Shown here in pieces: positions 15,916-25,490 of a stretch of 64,000 nucleotides of DNA. Origin of the DNA: HGM04593 sp045660825 (lineage in GTDB: Bacteria; Bacteroidota; Bacteroidia; Bacteroidales; Bacteroidaceae); the NCBI GenBank assembly GCA_045660825.1, contig JAZREN010000002.1, positions 1-64,000 of the forward strand, in the 5' to 3' direction. The translations under genes were made by a program, and so were the position numbers. The notes below the pieces were generated by a model. That model was not told where the DNA came from. It saw only the letters and a list, made by a program, of their open reading frames with translations, and ran no database searches. Each line of letters starts with the position of its first letter. The first letter of the stretch is position 1.

Positions 15916-17262
15916 ATGGAATTTACACTTAAAAATCAGGATGCAACAAGTGCAATCCTTTCGGTAAACATTCAGGAGGCCGATTATGCGGCTTTGGTTG
16001 AGAAGCAGTTGAAGAATTTCCGTCAGAAGGCAAATGTTCCCGGTTTCCGTCCGGGTATGGTGCCTATGGGCTTGATCAAGAAGCAGTACGGTACAGCTGT
16101 GAAGGCAGAGGAAATCAACAAGTTGTTGCAGACAAAAATCTTCGAATATATCAGAGAGAACAAGATTGACATGCTTGGCGAGCCACTCCCAATAGAGGCA
16201 CAGCAGGCAAACATCAACATGGCCGAGGACAAGGAGTTTACTTTCGAGTTCGAGATTGCTCTTGCTCCAAAGTTCGATGCTGTCCTTGACAAGGGCGACG
16301 CTCTTGCATACTACAAGATACAGCCAACAGAGGAGATGATCCAGGGTCAGGTTAACGCTTTTGCACAGCGTTGCGGCGAGTACAAGCAGGTAGAGTCTTT
16401 CGAGAACGGCGACATGCTCAAGGGTACATTGACCGAGGCTGTTGAGAACGGTGTTGTTGTACGCGAGGCTGTCATGATGCCTTCATACATGAAGAACGAT
16501 GACCAGAAGGCTCTCTTCTCAGGTGCAAAGGTAAACGATGTTGTAACATTCAATCCTTTCACAGCATTCGATGGCAATGAGGCTGAGTTGGCTTCACTCC
16601 TCAAGGTTGAGAAGAGCGAGGTCGCTGCTCACAACGGCGAGTTCACTTTTGCAGTTACTGAGATTACACGCTTCGTTGCAAGCGAGATTAACCAGAATGT
16701 GTTTGATGCTGCATTCGGCAAGGACGCTGTAAAGAGTGAGGAAGAGTTCCGTGCAAAGATTGCCGAGCAGTTCGAGGCTCGTTTCGAGGTTGAGAGCGAC
16801 TACAAGTTGTTGATGGACGTACGTGACTACCTCATGAACAAGGTTGGCAAGCTCGAGTTCAACGAGGCAATTCTCCGTCGCATCATGGATTCTAACCAGC
16901 CCGAGGGTGCTGAGGCTGTAAGCGAGGAGGATTTCCAGAAGAGCCTTACAGAGCTCCGTTGGCACTTGGTTAAGGAGCAGCTTGCGAAGAAATTTGAGAT
17001 CAAGATCGACGACAACGATGTTCTTGAGGTTGCCAAGGCTGCTACACGTGACCAGTTTGCACAGTATGGTATGGCTAACGTTCCCGAGGACTTGCTCGAG
17101 AACTACGCTAAGGAGATGCTCAAGCAGGAGAAGACACGCGAGGCTCTCATCAACCGTGCAGTTGACGTGAAGCTCATCCAGGGTATCAAGGCTGCTATCA
17201 CTTTGAACGAGGAGAAGGTTTCTGTTGAGGATTTCAACAAAAAAGTATCTGAAAACGCTTAA
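15916..17262 (+). CDS. tig: trigger factor, ribosome-bound chaperone
   Basis: A 448-residue chaperone that meets nascent chains at the ribosome exit. The N-terminal ribosome-binding domain has the signature GFRPGMVP near residues 44-51. The central FKBP-like domain is diverged, as in other Bacteroidota, and the C-terminal chaperone domain is helical and acidic. The strong preference for GAG, AAG and AAC codons indicates high expression. It precedes clpP and clpX, the common tig-clpP-clpX order, but a strong terminator lies between tig and clpP. Confidence 0.95.
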   Translation: MEFTLKNQDATSAILSVNIQEADYAALVEKQLKNFRQKANVPGFRPGMVPMGLIKKQYGTAVKAEEINKLLQTKIFEYIRENKIDMLGEPLPIEAQQANINMAEDKEFTFEFEIALAPKFDAVLDKGDALAYYKIQPTEEMIQGQVNAFAQRCGEYKQVESFENGDMLKGTLTEAVENGVVVREAVMMPSYMKNDDQKALFSGAKVNDVVTFNPFTAFDGNEAELASLLKVEKSEVAAHNGEFTFAVTEITRFVASEINQNVFDAAFGKDAVKSEEEFRAKIAEQFEARFEVESDYKLLMDVRDYLMNKVGKLEFNEAILRRIMDSNQPEGAEAVSEEDFQKSLTELRWHLVKEQLAKKFEIKIDDNDVLEVAKAATRDQFAQYGMANVPEDLLENYAKEMLKQEKTREALINRAVDVKLIQGIKAAITLNEEKVSVEDFNKKVSENA

Positions 17263-17283
17263 TATATAGCAAAGGGTATAGTT

Positions 17284-17319
17284 CCGGCCTATTGGGCATG
17301 CCCGATAGGCCGGTTTTTT
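17284..17319 (+). terminator. terminator after tig
   Basis: CCGGCCTAT (17284-17292) pairs with ATAGGCCGG (17305-17313), extended inwards by GGG/CCC, and is followed by six T. Confidence 0.92.
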
Positions 17320-17347
17320 ATTAATGACAAATTAAAGACAGGTTGTT

Positions 17348-18019
17348 ATGGAGAGAGATGATTTTAGAAAGTATGCTACGAAGCATCTTGGTATGAACAG
17401 TATGGTGCTCGATGATGTGATGAAGGCACAGGCGCAGTATCTGAACCCATATATTCTTGAGGAGAGGCAGCTGAACGTGACACAGATGGATGTCTTTTCA
17501 CGTTTGATGATGGACCGAATCATTTTCTTGGGAACACAGATTGATGATTACACAGCCAATACCTTGCAGGCACAGCTCCTGTATCTCGATTCAGTAGACA
17601 GCGGCAAGGATATCTCTATCTATATTAACTCTCCCGGTGGTTCTGTATATGCCGGTTTGGGAATATATGATACAATGCAGTTCATCTCGAGCGATGTTGC
17701 TACAATCTGTACAGGTATGGCGGCCAGCATGGCTGCGGTGCTGCTTGTTGCAGGTGCCGAGGGTAAGCGTTCGGCCTTGACTCACAGTCGTGTGATGATA
17801 CACCAGCCTCTTGGTGGGGTTCAGGGTCAGGCAAGTGATATAGAGATTACTGCACGTGAAATCCAGAAACTGAAGAAGGAACTATATACAATAATTTCGG
17901 ACCATAGCAAGCAGTCTTTTGACAAGGTGTGGGCCGATAGTGACCGCGATTACTGGATGACAGCAGCCGAGGCTCAGGAGTATGGTATGATTGACCGTGT
18001 CCTCACACGTAAAAAATAA
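17348..18019 (+). CDS. clpP: ATP-dependent Clp protease proteolytic subunit
   Basis: A 223-residue serine peptidase that forms the tetradecameric Clp chamber. The catalytic Ser127 lies in GMAASMAA and His152 in VMIHQP. The Asp lies in the SDRDYWMTAAEA segment. An N-terminal extension of about 25 residues relative to E. coli is likely processed. clpX begins 8 bases after the stop, so protease and unfoldase are co-expressed. Confidence 0.97.
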   Translation: MERDDFRKYATKHLGMNSMVLDDVMKAQAQYLNPYILEERQLNVTQMDVFSRLMMDRIIFLGTQIDDYTANTLQAQLLYLDSVDSGKDISIYINSPGGSVYAGLGIYDTMQFISSDVATICTGMAASMAAVLLVAGAEGKRSALTHSRVMIHQPLGGVQGQASDIEITAREIQKLKKELYTIISDHSKQSFDKVWADSDRDYWMTAAEAQEYGMIDRVLTRKK

Positions 18020-18027
18020 TTCAACCA

Positions 18028-19251
18028 ATGGCAGAAAAAGGAAAAAAACGTTGTAGTTTCTGTGGCAGGACCGAAGACCAGGTTGCTCTGCTCATGACCG
18101 GCATGACCGGCTATATCTGTAACGATTGTGTCGAGCAGGCTCATAATATCCTGCGCGAGGAGGCTATGTTGCCAAAGAGTGATTTCGAGATGAAGGAACT
18201 TCCTAAGCCTAAGGAAATCAAGGCTTTTCTTGATGAGTATGTCATTGGACAGGATGAGGCCAAGTGTGCTCTTGCGGTTTCGGTATACAATCACTACAAG
18301 CGTCTTATGCAGCGTGGTGCTGCCGATGATGTTGAGATTGAGAAGAGTAATATAATTATGGTGGGAAGCACCGGTACCGGCAAGACCTTGCTTGCCCGCA
18401 CCATTGCCAAGTTGCTGAAGGTGCCTTTTACAATAGTGGATGCAACAGTGCTCACCGAGGCTGGTTATGTGGGTGAGGATATCGAGAGCATCTTGACCCG
18501 CTTGCTGCAGGTTGCCGACTATAATGTGGAGGAAGCGGAACGTGGCATCGTGTTCATCGATGAGATTGACAAGATTGCCCGCAAGAGTGATAACCCCTCA
18601 ATTACACGCGATGTCAGCGGCGAGGGCGTTCAGCAGGGTCTGCTTAAGTTGCTCGAGGGTTCGGTTGTGAATGTTCCACCCCAGGGTGGTCGCAAGCATC
18701 CCGACCAGAAGATGATTCCTGTGAACACCAAGCACATACTCTTTATATGTGGAGGAGCCTTCGATGGCATTGAAAAGAAGATTGCGCAGCGCCTGAATAC
18801 CCATGTGGTGGGTTACAACTCGGTGCAGAACAAGATGAACATAGACAAGGGCGACATGATGCAGTATATTATGCCACAGGATTTGCGTTCGTTCGGCCTC
18901 ATTCCCGAAATTATCGGTCGTCTGCCTATCCTCACATCATTGCGTCCGCTTGACCGTAGCACATTGCGCAATATCCTTACAGAACCCAAGAACTCCATAA
19001 TCAAACAGTATGTCAAGCTTATGGAGATGGATGGTGTGGAGTTAGTGTTCGATGATGAAGCGCTGGAGTATATTGTGGATACTGCTGTCGAATACAAGCT
19101 TGGTGCGCGTGGATTGCGCTCTATTGTGGAGTCCATCATGATGGAGAAGATGTTTGAGATACCATCAAGCGGTGAGAAGATATGCAAGATTACAAAGGAA
19201 TATGCCCAAAGTCAAGTCGAGAAGAGTACTGCCATTAAATATGCGGTGTAA
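18028..19251 (+). CDS. clpX: Clp protease ATP-binding subunit ClpX
   Basis: A 407-residue AAA+ unfoldase that feeds substrates to ClpP. The N-terminal zinc-binding domain has Cys9, Cys12, Cys31 and Cys34. Walker A GSTGTGKT is at 113-120 and Walker B IVFIDEID follows. The pore loop GYVGED and the ClpP-contacting IGF-type loop region are of normal length. It is tightly linked to clpP and ends in a strong terminator. Confidence 0.97.
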   Translation: MAEKGKKRCSFCGRTEDQVALLMTGMTGYICNDCVEQAHNILREEAMLPKSDFEMKELPKPKEIKAFLDEYVIGQDEAKCALAVSVYNHYKRLMQRGAADDVEIEKSNIIMVGSTGTGKTLLARTIAKLLKVPFTIVDATVLTEAGYVGEDIESILTRLLQVADYNVEEAERGIVFIDEIDKIARKSDNPSITRDVSGEGVQQGLLKLLEGSVVNVPPQGGRKHPDQKMIPVNTKHILFICGGAFDGIEKKIAQRLNTHVVGYNSVQNKMNIDKGDMMQYIMPQDLRSFGLIPEIIGRLPILTSLRPLDRSTLRNILTEPKNSIIKQYVKLMEMDGVELVFDDEALEYIVDTAVEYKLGARGLRSIVESIMMEKMFEIPSSGEKICKITKEYAQSQVEKSTAIKYAV

Positions 19252-19274
19252 AATGCTTTTGGCGGTTATGAAAG

Positions 19275-19312
19275 CGGCGAGCTCCACTACAGAGCTCGCC
19301 GTCTGTTTTTTT
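19275..19312 (+). terminator. terminator after clpX
   Basis: A 10-bp stem, CGGCGAGCTC with GAGCTCGCCG (19275-19284 and 19292-19301), around a 7-base loop, followed by a T-rich tail. Confidence 0.92.
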
Positions 19313-19361
19313 GCCTCTGACGACTTTTTTGTGTTATTTATGAAAATATATTAGAAAAAAG

Positions 19362-19393
19362 TTGTGCGTTTAATTTATATATTTATAACTTTG
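19362..19393 (+). promoter_or_regulatory. promoter of recQ
   Basis: TTG (19362-19364), 21 bases, then TAACTTTG (19386-19393), placed 24 bases before the recQ ATG. Confidence 0.65.
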
Positions 19394-19416
19394 TTTTCAA
19401 ATAGGCATATTATAAA

Positions 19417-21591
19417 ATGGCAAAGAAGTGTAATTTGACGGAAGCTCTCAAAGAGAACTTTGGTTTTGACAAGTTCAAAGGTGACCAGGAGGCTGTCATC
19501 AAGAATTTGCTTGCAGGCAATGATGCCTTTGTTCTGATGCCTACCGGTGGAGGCAAATCGCTTTGCTATCAGCTACCTTCGCTTGTTATGGAGGGAACGG
19601 CAATAGTCATCTCTCCGCTCATTGCTCTTATGAAGAATCAGGTCGATGCAATCAGGAATCTTAACGAGGAGGATGGCGTGGCCCATTTCCTTAATTCGTC
19701 ACTTACAAAGCAGGCTATTGAGGAGGTTAAGGAGGATGTGCTTTCCGGTAAGACAAAACTGCTGTATGTCGCTCCCGAATCCTTGACAAAAGAGGATAAT
19801 GTGGAGTTTCTTAAAAGTATCAAGATTTCCTTCTATGCAATAGACGAGGCTCATTGTATATCGGAATGGGGACACGATTTCCGTCCCGAATACCGCCGCA
19901 TACGTCCGATAATGAACGAGATTGGCAGGGCGCCTATAATTGCCTTGACTGCGACTGCCACAACAAAGGTGCGTGACGACATAAAGAAGAATCTGGGAAT
20001 ACAGGATGCCCCTGATTTCAAGTCTTCTTTCAACCGTCCCAACCTTTATTACGAGGTACGTTCAAAGACCAAGGATGTTGATAAGGAAATCATCAAGTTC
20101 ATTAAAGCGAACCCCGGTAAGTCGGGTATCATATATTGTCTGAGCCGCAAGAAGGTGGAGGAACTGGCTGAGATCCTCCAGACAAATGAGATTTCGGCAA
20201 AGGCTTATCATGCAGGTATGGATTCTGTGATGAGATCGCAGACGCAGGATGATTTCATCATGGAAAAGATTGACGTCATTGTTGCAACCATCGCCTTTGG
20301 AATGGGTATTGACAAACCCGATGTGCGCTATGTCATCCATTACGACATTCCCAAGAGCCTCGAAGGCTATTATCAGGAGACCGGTCGTGCGGGACGCGAT
20401 GGCGGTGAAGGACAATGTATAGCCTTTTATAATAACAAAGATTTACAGAAATTGGAGAAATTCCTTGAGGGTAAACCGCTTGCCGAGCAGTACATAGGTC
20501 GCCAGTTGTTGCACGAAACGACAGCCTATGCCGAGTCTTCGGTTTGCCGCAGGAAATTATTGTTACATTATTTTGGTGAGAGTTACGACGTGGAAAATTG
20601 TGGAAATTGTGACAACTGCCTTACTCCTAAAAAACAGGTGGAAGCAAAAGAATTGCTCGAGACTGTGATTGAGACTGTGTTGGCATTAAAGGAGAATTTT
20701 AAGACCGATTATGTAATAGATGTCCTTTTGGGTAAGGAAACTGCCGATATAATATCGCACAATCACGACGAACTTGAGTGTTTCGGATGTGGTGACGACG
20801 AGGATGCGAAGCGTTGGAATGCGGTAATACGTCAGGCTTTGATTGCCGGTTATCTTGACAAGGATGTCGAGAATTATGGCCTTATAAAGGTTACAAAGCA
20901 GGGACATGCTTTCATGAAGAAGCCTGTTTCGTTCAAGATTGTCGAGGATAGAGATTTTGAGGAAGAGGAGACAATTGTGCAGGCGTCAAGTTCGTTTGCC
21001 GTGGATCCGGAGCTTTTTGCAATGCTCAAGAATCTGCGCAAGAAATTGTCGAAGCAGCTGGAGTTGCCCCCATATGTGATATTCCAGGATCCCTCGCTCG
21101 AGGCAATGGCAACAACTTATCCCATTACCATCGATGAACTGAAGAATATTCCGGGTGTGGGTGAAGGCAAGGCCAAACGTTACGGTGAGGAGTTCTGCGC
21201 CCTTATCAAACGTCATTGCGAGGAGAACGAGATTGACCGTCCCGAGGATATACGTATACGCACCGTTGCAAACAAATCGAAACTGAAGGTTGCCATAATA
21301 AATGCAATTGACCGCAAGGTGGCACTTGACGATTTGGCAATAAGTAAAGGTGTTGAGTTTGATGAGTTGCTCGACGATGTGGAATCAATCGTATATTCAG
21401 GTACAAAGTTGAATATTGACTATTTCCTTGAGGAGATTCTCGACGAGGAGAACCTGAATGAGATTTATGACTATTTCAAGACATCCGATACCGATTCCAT
21501 CGATGTTGCCATAGAGGAGCTTGGTGGCGAATATACCGAGGAGGAGATTCGTCTTGTTCGTGTGAAGTTCATTTCTGAGGTTGGAAACTGA
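19417..21591 (+). CDS. recQ: ATP-dependent DNA helicase RecQ
   Basis: A 724-residue 3'-5' helicase for recombination and repair. Walker A PTGGGKS has Lys47, and the DEAH box is at 143-146 (IDEAHCISEWGHDFRPEY). The RecQ zinc-binding Cys cluster begins at Cys377 and includes CGNCDNC. The winged-helix region follows, then an HRDC domain with PGVGEGKAKRYG near residue 580. The C-terminal ~100 residues are extra compared with E. coli RecQ and acidic, as is usual in Bacteroidota. guaB starts 28 bases downstream and may be co-transcribed. Confidence 0.95.
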   Translation: MAKKCNLTEALKENFGFDKFKGDQEAVIKNLLAGNDAFVLMPTGGGKSLCYQLPSLVMEGTAIVISPLIALMKNQVDAIRNLNEEDGVAHFLNSSLTKQAIEEVKEDVLSGKTKLLYVAPESLTKEDNVEFLKSIKISFYAIDEAHCISEWGHDFRPEYRRIRPIMNEIGRAPIIALTATATTKVRDDIKKNLGIQDAPDFKSSFNRPNLYYEVRSKTKDVDKEIIKFIKANPGKSGIIYCLSRKKVEELAEILQTNEISAKAYHAGMDSVMRSQTQDDFIMEKIDVIVATIAFGMGIDKPDVRYVIHYDIPKSLEGYYQETGRAGRDGGEGQCIAFYNNKDLQKLEKFLEGKPLAEQYIGRQLLHETTAYAESSVCRRKLLLHYFGESYDVENCGNCDNCLTPKKQVEAKELLETVIETVLALKENFKTDYVIDVLLGKETADIISHNHDELECFGCGDDEDAKRWNAVIRQALIAGYLDKDVENYGLIKVTKQGHAFMKKPVSFKIVEDRDFEEEETIVQASSSFAVDPELFAMLKNLRKKLSKQLELPPYVIFQDPSLEAMATTYPITIDELKNIPGVGEGKAKRYGEEFCALIKRHCEENEIDRPEDIRIRTVANKSKLKVAIINAIDRKVALDDLAISKGVEFDELLDDVESIVYSGTKLNIDYFLEEILDEENLNEIYDYFKTSDTDSIDVAIEELGGEYTEEEIRLVRVKFISEVGN

Positions 21592-21619
21592 TTTTGAAAA
21601 GAAAAATATATATAGCTAT

Positions 21620-23101
21620 ATGAATGATTTTATAAAAGAAAAGATTGTGATGGACGGCTTGACCTATGACGATGTATTGCTTATTCCAGCATACTCTGAG
21701 GTGTTGCCTAAAGGGGTTTCTTTGAAAACCAAGTTCTCAAGAAATATTGAGCTGAACGTTCCGTTCGTGACTGCAGCCATGGATACCGTTACCGAGGCAA
21801 AGATGGCTATTGCCATTGCCCGTGAAGGTGGTATCGGTGTTATCCACAAGAATATGTCAATTGCAGAACAGGCACATCAGGTTGCCATTGTGAAGCGTGC
21901 CGAGAACGGTATGATCTATGATCCGGTTACAATCCATGCCACTTCGGCTGTGAAGGATGCGCTTGAGATTATGGCAGAGTATCACATTGGTGGAATCCCT
22001 GTGGTTGATGACTGTAACAAACTCGTAGGTATTGTAACGAACCGCGACCTTCGTTTCGAGACAAATATGGAGCGTCCTATCTGCGAGATCATGACTACAG
22101 CCGACAAGCTTGTGGTTACCAACCAGAAGACCGATATGGAGGCTGCTGCCAAGATTTTGCGTGAGAACAAGATTGAGAAATTGCCGGTTGTTGACAATGA
22201 CGGCAAGTTGGTAGGTCTTATCACATATAAGGATATCACCAAGGCAAAGGACAAGCCAATGGCTTGCAAGGATAGCAAGGGACGCTTGCGTGTTGCTGCG
22301 GGTGTCGGTGTGACAGGTGATGCCATGGATCGTATCAAGGCGCTTGTTGACGCAGGTGTCGATGCTGTGGTAATTGATACAGCTCATGGTCACTCAGCAG
22401 GTGTTGTCCAGAAATTGAAGGAGGCTAAGGCTCTGTTCCCACATATTGATATTGTTGTCGGTAACGTTGCAACCGGCGAGGCTGCAAAGATGTTGGCCGA
22501 GGCCGGCGCCGATGCAGTAAAGGTTGGTATCGGTCCTGGTTCAATCTGTACTACACGTGTCGTTGCCGGTGTGGGTGTTCCACAGTTGTCGGCTGTATAC
22601 GATGTTGCCAAGGCACTTGAGGGTACCGGTGTGCCTTTGATTGCCGATGGTGGTCTGCGTTATTCGGGTGATGTTGTGAAGGCATTGGCTGCCGGTGGTT
22701 ACTGTGTGATGATCGGTTCGCTTGTTGCCGGTACAGAGGAGTCTCCCGGTGACACAATCATATTCAATGGCCGTAAGTTCAAGTCATACCGTGGTATGGG
22801 TTCATTGGAGGCTATGGAGAACGGTTCAAAGGACCGCTATTTCCAGGCCGATACAGCAGACAAGAAGAAACTTGTTCCCGAGGGTATCGCTGCGCGAGTT
22901 CCATACAAGGGAACACTCTACGAGGTAATCTATCAGTTGGTAGGTGGTTTGCGTTCAGGTATGGGATATTGTGGAGCAAAGGATATCGAGGCATTGCACA
23001 ATGCAAAATTCGTTCGCATAACAAATGCCGGTGTCCTTGAGAGTCACCCACACGATGTATCCATCACCAGCGAGGCTCCCAACTATAGCCGTCCTGAATA
23101 A
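21620..23101 (+). CDS. guaB: inosine-5'-monophosphate dehydrogenase
   Basis: A 493-residue enzyme oxidising IMP to XMP with NAD, the committed step to GMP. The N-terminal barrel segment begins DGLTYDDVLLIPAYSE. Two CBS domains interrupt the barrel (about residues 90-205). The active-site loop GIGPGSICTTR holds the catalytic Cys, and the flap and C-terminal SHPHDV segment are present. An in-frame ATG at 21581 overlaps recQ; ATG 21620 (MNDFIKEK) fits the family N-terminus better. A row of chaperone genes follows within 11 bases. Confidence 0.96.
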   Translation: MNDFIKEKIVMDGLTYDDVLLIPAYSEVLPKGVSLKTKFSRNIELNVPFVTAAMDTVTEAKMAIAIAREGGIGVIHKNMSIAEQAHQVAIVKRAENGMIYDPVTIHATSAVKDALEIMAEYHIGGIPVVDDCNKLVGIVTNRDLRFETNMERPICEIMTTADKLVVTNQKTDMEAAAKILRENKIEKLPVVDNDGKLVGLITYKDITKAKDKPMACKDSKGRLRVAAGVGVTGDAMDRIKALVDAGVDAVVIDTAHGHSAGVVQKLKEAKALFPHIDIVVGNVATGEAAKMLAEAGADAVKVGIGPGSICTTRVVAGVGVPQLSAVYDVAKALEGTGVPLIADGGLRYSGDVVKALAAGGYCVMIGSLVAGTEESPGDTIIFNGRKFKSYRGMGSLEAMENGSKDRYFQADTADKKKLVPEGIAARVPYKGTLYEVIYQLVGGLRSGMGYCGAKDIEALHNAKFVRITNAGVLESHPHDVSITSEAPNYSRPE

Positions 23102-23112
23102 AAGACTATAAA

Positions 23113-24528
23113 ATGAGATTCAAGAATATTGCAGCATTCTTTATGCTGGCATCTACAACTGCATTGGCACAGGTAACCGATCCTGTGCTGATGCGTGTTA
23201 ATGGCAAGGAGGTAACACGCTCTGAATTCGAGTATGCCTTCAATAAGAACAATACTAATCTTGCCGGCGAGGGTCAGACTGTGGAGGAATATCTTCCAAT
23301 GTATGTCGATTTCAAGTTGAAGGTTGCCGAGGCCGAGGCGCAACAGCTTGACACACTCACCTCTTTCAAGGAGGAGTATGAGCGTGACCGCAAGCTGATG
23401 GCCGAGAACTATCTTGTTGACACCTGTTTTATCAATGATGAGGCCTACAAGGTATATGCAAAGGATTCGGCGACAATTGGTCTTGATGGCTTCATTGAGG
23501 TTGCCCACATTGTATTCCTTGCAAAACAGCAGGCTTCCGCAGCCGATGTCAAGCTTGCAAAGGCAAGGATTGACTCGGCATATGCAATGCTTAACGAAGG
23601 ACTGACATTTGAGGAGGTTGCCGCATATTTCAAGATTCCGGCTCAGGCGATACGCTCGTTCGAGATTGTTCGCGGTCAGGTGTATCCCGAATTTGAGCAG
23701 GCAGCCTATGCTCTTGCCGATGGAAATTACTCGGCGCCGTTTGAGTCACCGGCCGGATATCACATTGTGAAGCGTATATCTTCGCGTCCGTTCGGCTCTT
23801 TTGCCGAGTACAAACCTGCCATTGTGCAGATGCTTGAACAGCAGAACATCCGCGAGGCTGCACGTATGAAGCGCGGACGCGACCTTGCGCGTGAGTTTGG
23901 TGGCAATATCACCCCACAGCAGGCTCTTGCAATGGAGGATAGTCTGCTGGAGAGTAAATACCCCGAGTTCGGTAACCTCATGCGCGAGTATTACGAGGGT
24001 CTTCTCTTTTTTGAGGTTTCAACACGCGAGGTGTGGAACAAGGTTTCGGCCGATGAGGAGGCGCTTGCAAAGTATTTCAAGAAGAACAAGAAAAAATACA
24101 AGTTCGAAACTCCCCGTTTCCGTGGTGCTGTTGTGCAGGCCAATAGTCAGGAGAATCTTGATATGGTGAGAACAATACTTGCCGGCCAACCTTTTGAGAA
24201 TTACAAGGCTGCAATTGAGGCGAACCTTCCAAAGGACTCTGTGCGTACAGTGCGTGTAGAGGTCGGTATTTTTGCCATAGGCGACAATGCATGGGTCGAC
24301 AAGATGGTCTTTGGACAGGGTGATGGCGGCAAGCTGCGTCGTGGTTTTGTAGCTGTTGAGACAGTTGGTGCTGTTATTGAGGGACCTGAAACCTATAAAG
24401 ATGTCAAGGGTGCCGTAACGGCTGATTATCAGAAGTATCTTGAAGATAAGTGGGTGAAATCCTTGCGCAAGAAATACAAGGTCAAGGTTGACAAGGATGT
24501 GCTAAAAACAGTTAATAATCACGAATAA
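23113..24528 (+). CDS. periplasmic peptidyl-prolyl isomerase, PpiC/SurA-like
   Basis: A 471-residue exported protein with a signal peptide ending at LAQ near residue 19. A SurA-N-like helical chaperone region lies before a parvulin domain (about residues 130-220) with IEVAHIVFL and the AGYHIVKR strand typical of PpiC rotamases. A second, weaker segment follows. It should assist folding of outer-membrane proteins in the periplasm. It is first of three SurA-type genes in a row between guaB and the OstA-like gene, a conserved Bacteroidales cluster. Confidence 0.88.
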   Translation: MRFKNIAAFFMLASTTALAQVTDPVLMRVNGKEVTRSEFEYAFNKNNTNLAGEGQTVEEYLPMYVDFKLKVAEAEAQQLDTLTSFKEEYERDRKLMAENYLVDTCFINDEAYKVYAKDSATIGLDGFIEVAHIVFLAKQQASAADVKLAKARIDSAYAMLNEGLTFEEVAAYFKIPAQAIRSFEIVRGQVYPEFEQAAYALADGNYSAPFESPAGYHIVKRISSRPFGSFAEYKPAIVQMLEQQNIREAARMKRGRDLAREFGGNITPQQALAMEDSLLESKYPEFGNLMREYYEGLLFFEVSTREVWNKVSADEEALAKYFKKNKKKYKFETPRFRGAVVQANSQENLDMVRTILAGQPFENYKAAIEANLPKDSVRTVRVEVGIFAIGDNAWVDKMVFGQGDGGKLRRGFVAVETVGAVIEGPETYKDVKGAVTADYQKYLEDKWVKSLRKKYKVKVDKDVLKTVNNHE

Positions 24529-24542
24529 GCAATATGTTTTTG

Positions 24543-24550
24543 TACATTTG
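24543..24550 (+). promoter_or_regulatory. possible -7 box before the SurA-like lipoprotein gene
   Basis: TACATTTG matches TAnnTTTG and lies 55 bases before the ATG at 24605. No TTTG is seen at -33. It suggests that the second chaperone gene has its own promoter. Confidence 0.4.
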
Positions 24551-24604
24551 CAGCGTGAAATGATTTTTGCTTTTTAAACCTGTCATAATATTTGGAAAAA
24601 ACTG

Positions 24605-25462
24605 ATGCCCGTTAAAGGATTTTGGAAAAATATATGCCTTTTAGCTCTCCCGGCCCTGCTTTTTGCATGCCGGGAAGAGGTGTCTTATGTGGAGAGGGAA
24701 TCTTTGGCGAGTGTCGGGGATATTCATCTCTACAAAGATGAGGCTGATATAGTCTATGCCCGTCAAGGACGCGGAGCCGACAGTCTGGCCTTCATGCAGA
24801 ACTATGTTGAACGATGGGCGATAGAGGCTCTCTTTTACCAGAAGGCAAAGGAAAACGTGGTAGCGACAGATGAGATTGACCGTATGGTAGAGAATTACAG
24901 GGTAAGTCTTATACAGAATCTCTATCAGGACAGGTTGATAACCCAACAGTTGCTTCCTACTATTTCAGATGCCGAGGTGAGTGAATTCTATGAGAGGGAG
25001 CATGGCTTGTTTGAACTGACCGAGCCTTACATAAGGGGCTTTTATGTAAAGTTACCCGATAGAGTGCCCAAACTGAACAGTGTGCGTAACTGGTGCATAC
25101 GTAAGGGACAGGATGACCTGGAAGAACTTGAGAAACTGTGTTCAGAGAATGGTTATGAATACCAGTTTTTTACAGAGGTGTGGATGCCGTTTGCCGATTT
25201 GGTCCGTAAGACGCCTCTTACCGAACAACAACTTATGGATCGTCTGCTAAAGAAGAGTACCATTGAGTTCAAGGAGGGAAAATTTACCTATTTTGTTTGT
25301 GCAGATTCCATACTGAAGAGAAATGACCTCAAACCAATAGAGATGGTTTCGGGTGAGATAAAGGAGTTGTTGCTGAACTCGAAGAAAGCCGCGTTCATAA
25401 AGCAGGTCAAGCGTTCGCTTTATGAAGAGGCTTTACAGAATGGTCAGGTTATCTTGTATTGA
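24605..25462 (+). CDS. SurA-like periplasmic chaperone lipoprotein without an evident PPIase domain
   Basis: A 285-residue lipoprotein: the signal ends LLFAC with the lipidated Cys22. The helical region near 45-130 resembles SurA N-terminal chaperone segments (ALFYQKAKEN and a later YxxxLxxQ-type helix). The middle, where a parvulin domain would sit, lacks the GPxxxGGxLG and FHII motifs seen in the next gene. It was probably derived from a SurA-type protein and kept as a chaperone only. Position between two PPIase genes supports a role in outer-membrane protein folding. Confidence 0.65.
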   Translation: MPVKGFWKNICLLALPALLFACREEVSYVERESLASVGDIHLYKDEADIVYARQGRGADSLAFMQNYVERWAIEALFYQKAKENVVATDEIDRMVENYRVSLIQNLYQDRLITQQLLPTISDAEVSEFYEREHGLFELTEPYIRGFYVKLPDRVPKLNSVRNWCIRKGQDDLEELEKLCSENGYEYQFFTEVWMPFADLVRKTPLTEQQLMDRLLKKSTIEFKEGKFTYFVCADSILKRNDLKPIEMVSGEIKELLLNSKKAAFIKQVKRSLYEEALQNGQVILY

Positions 25463-25490
25463 CTCGCGCATTTGTCCAAAACAGTAGAAT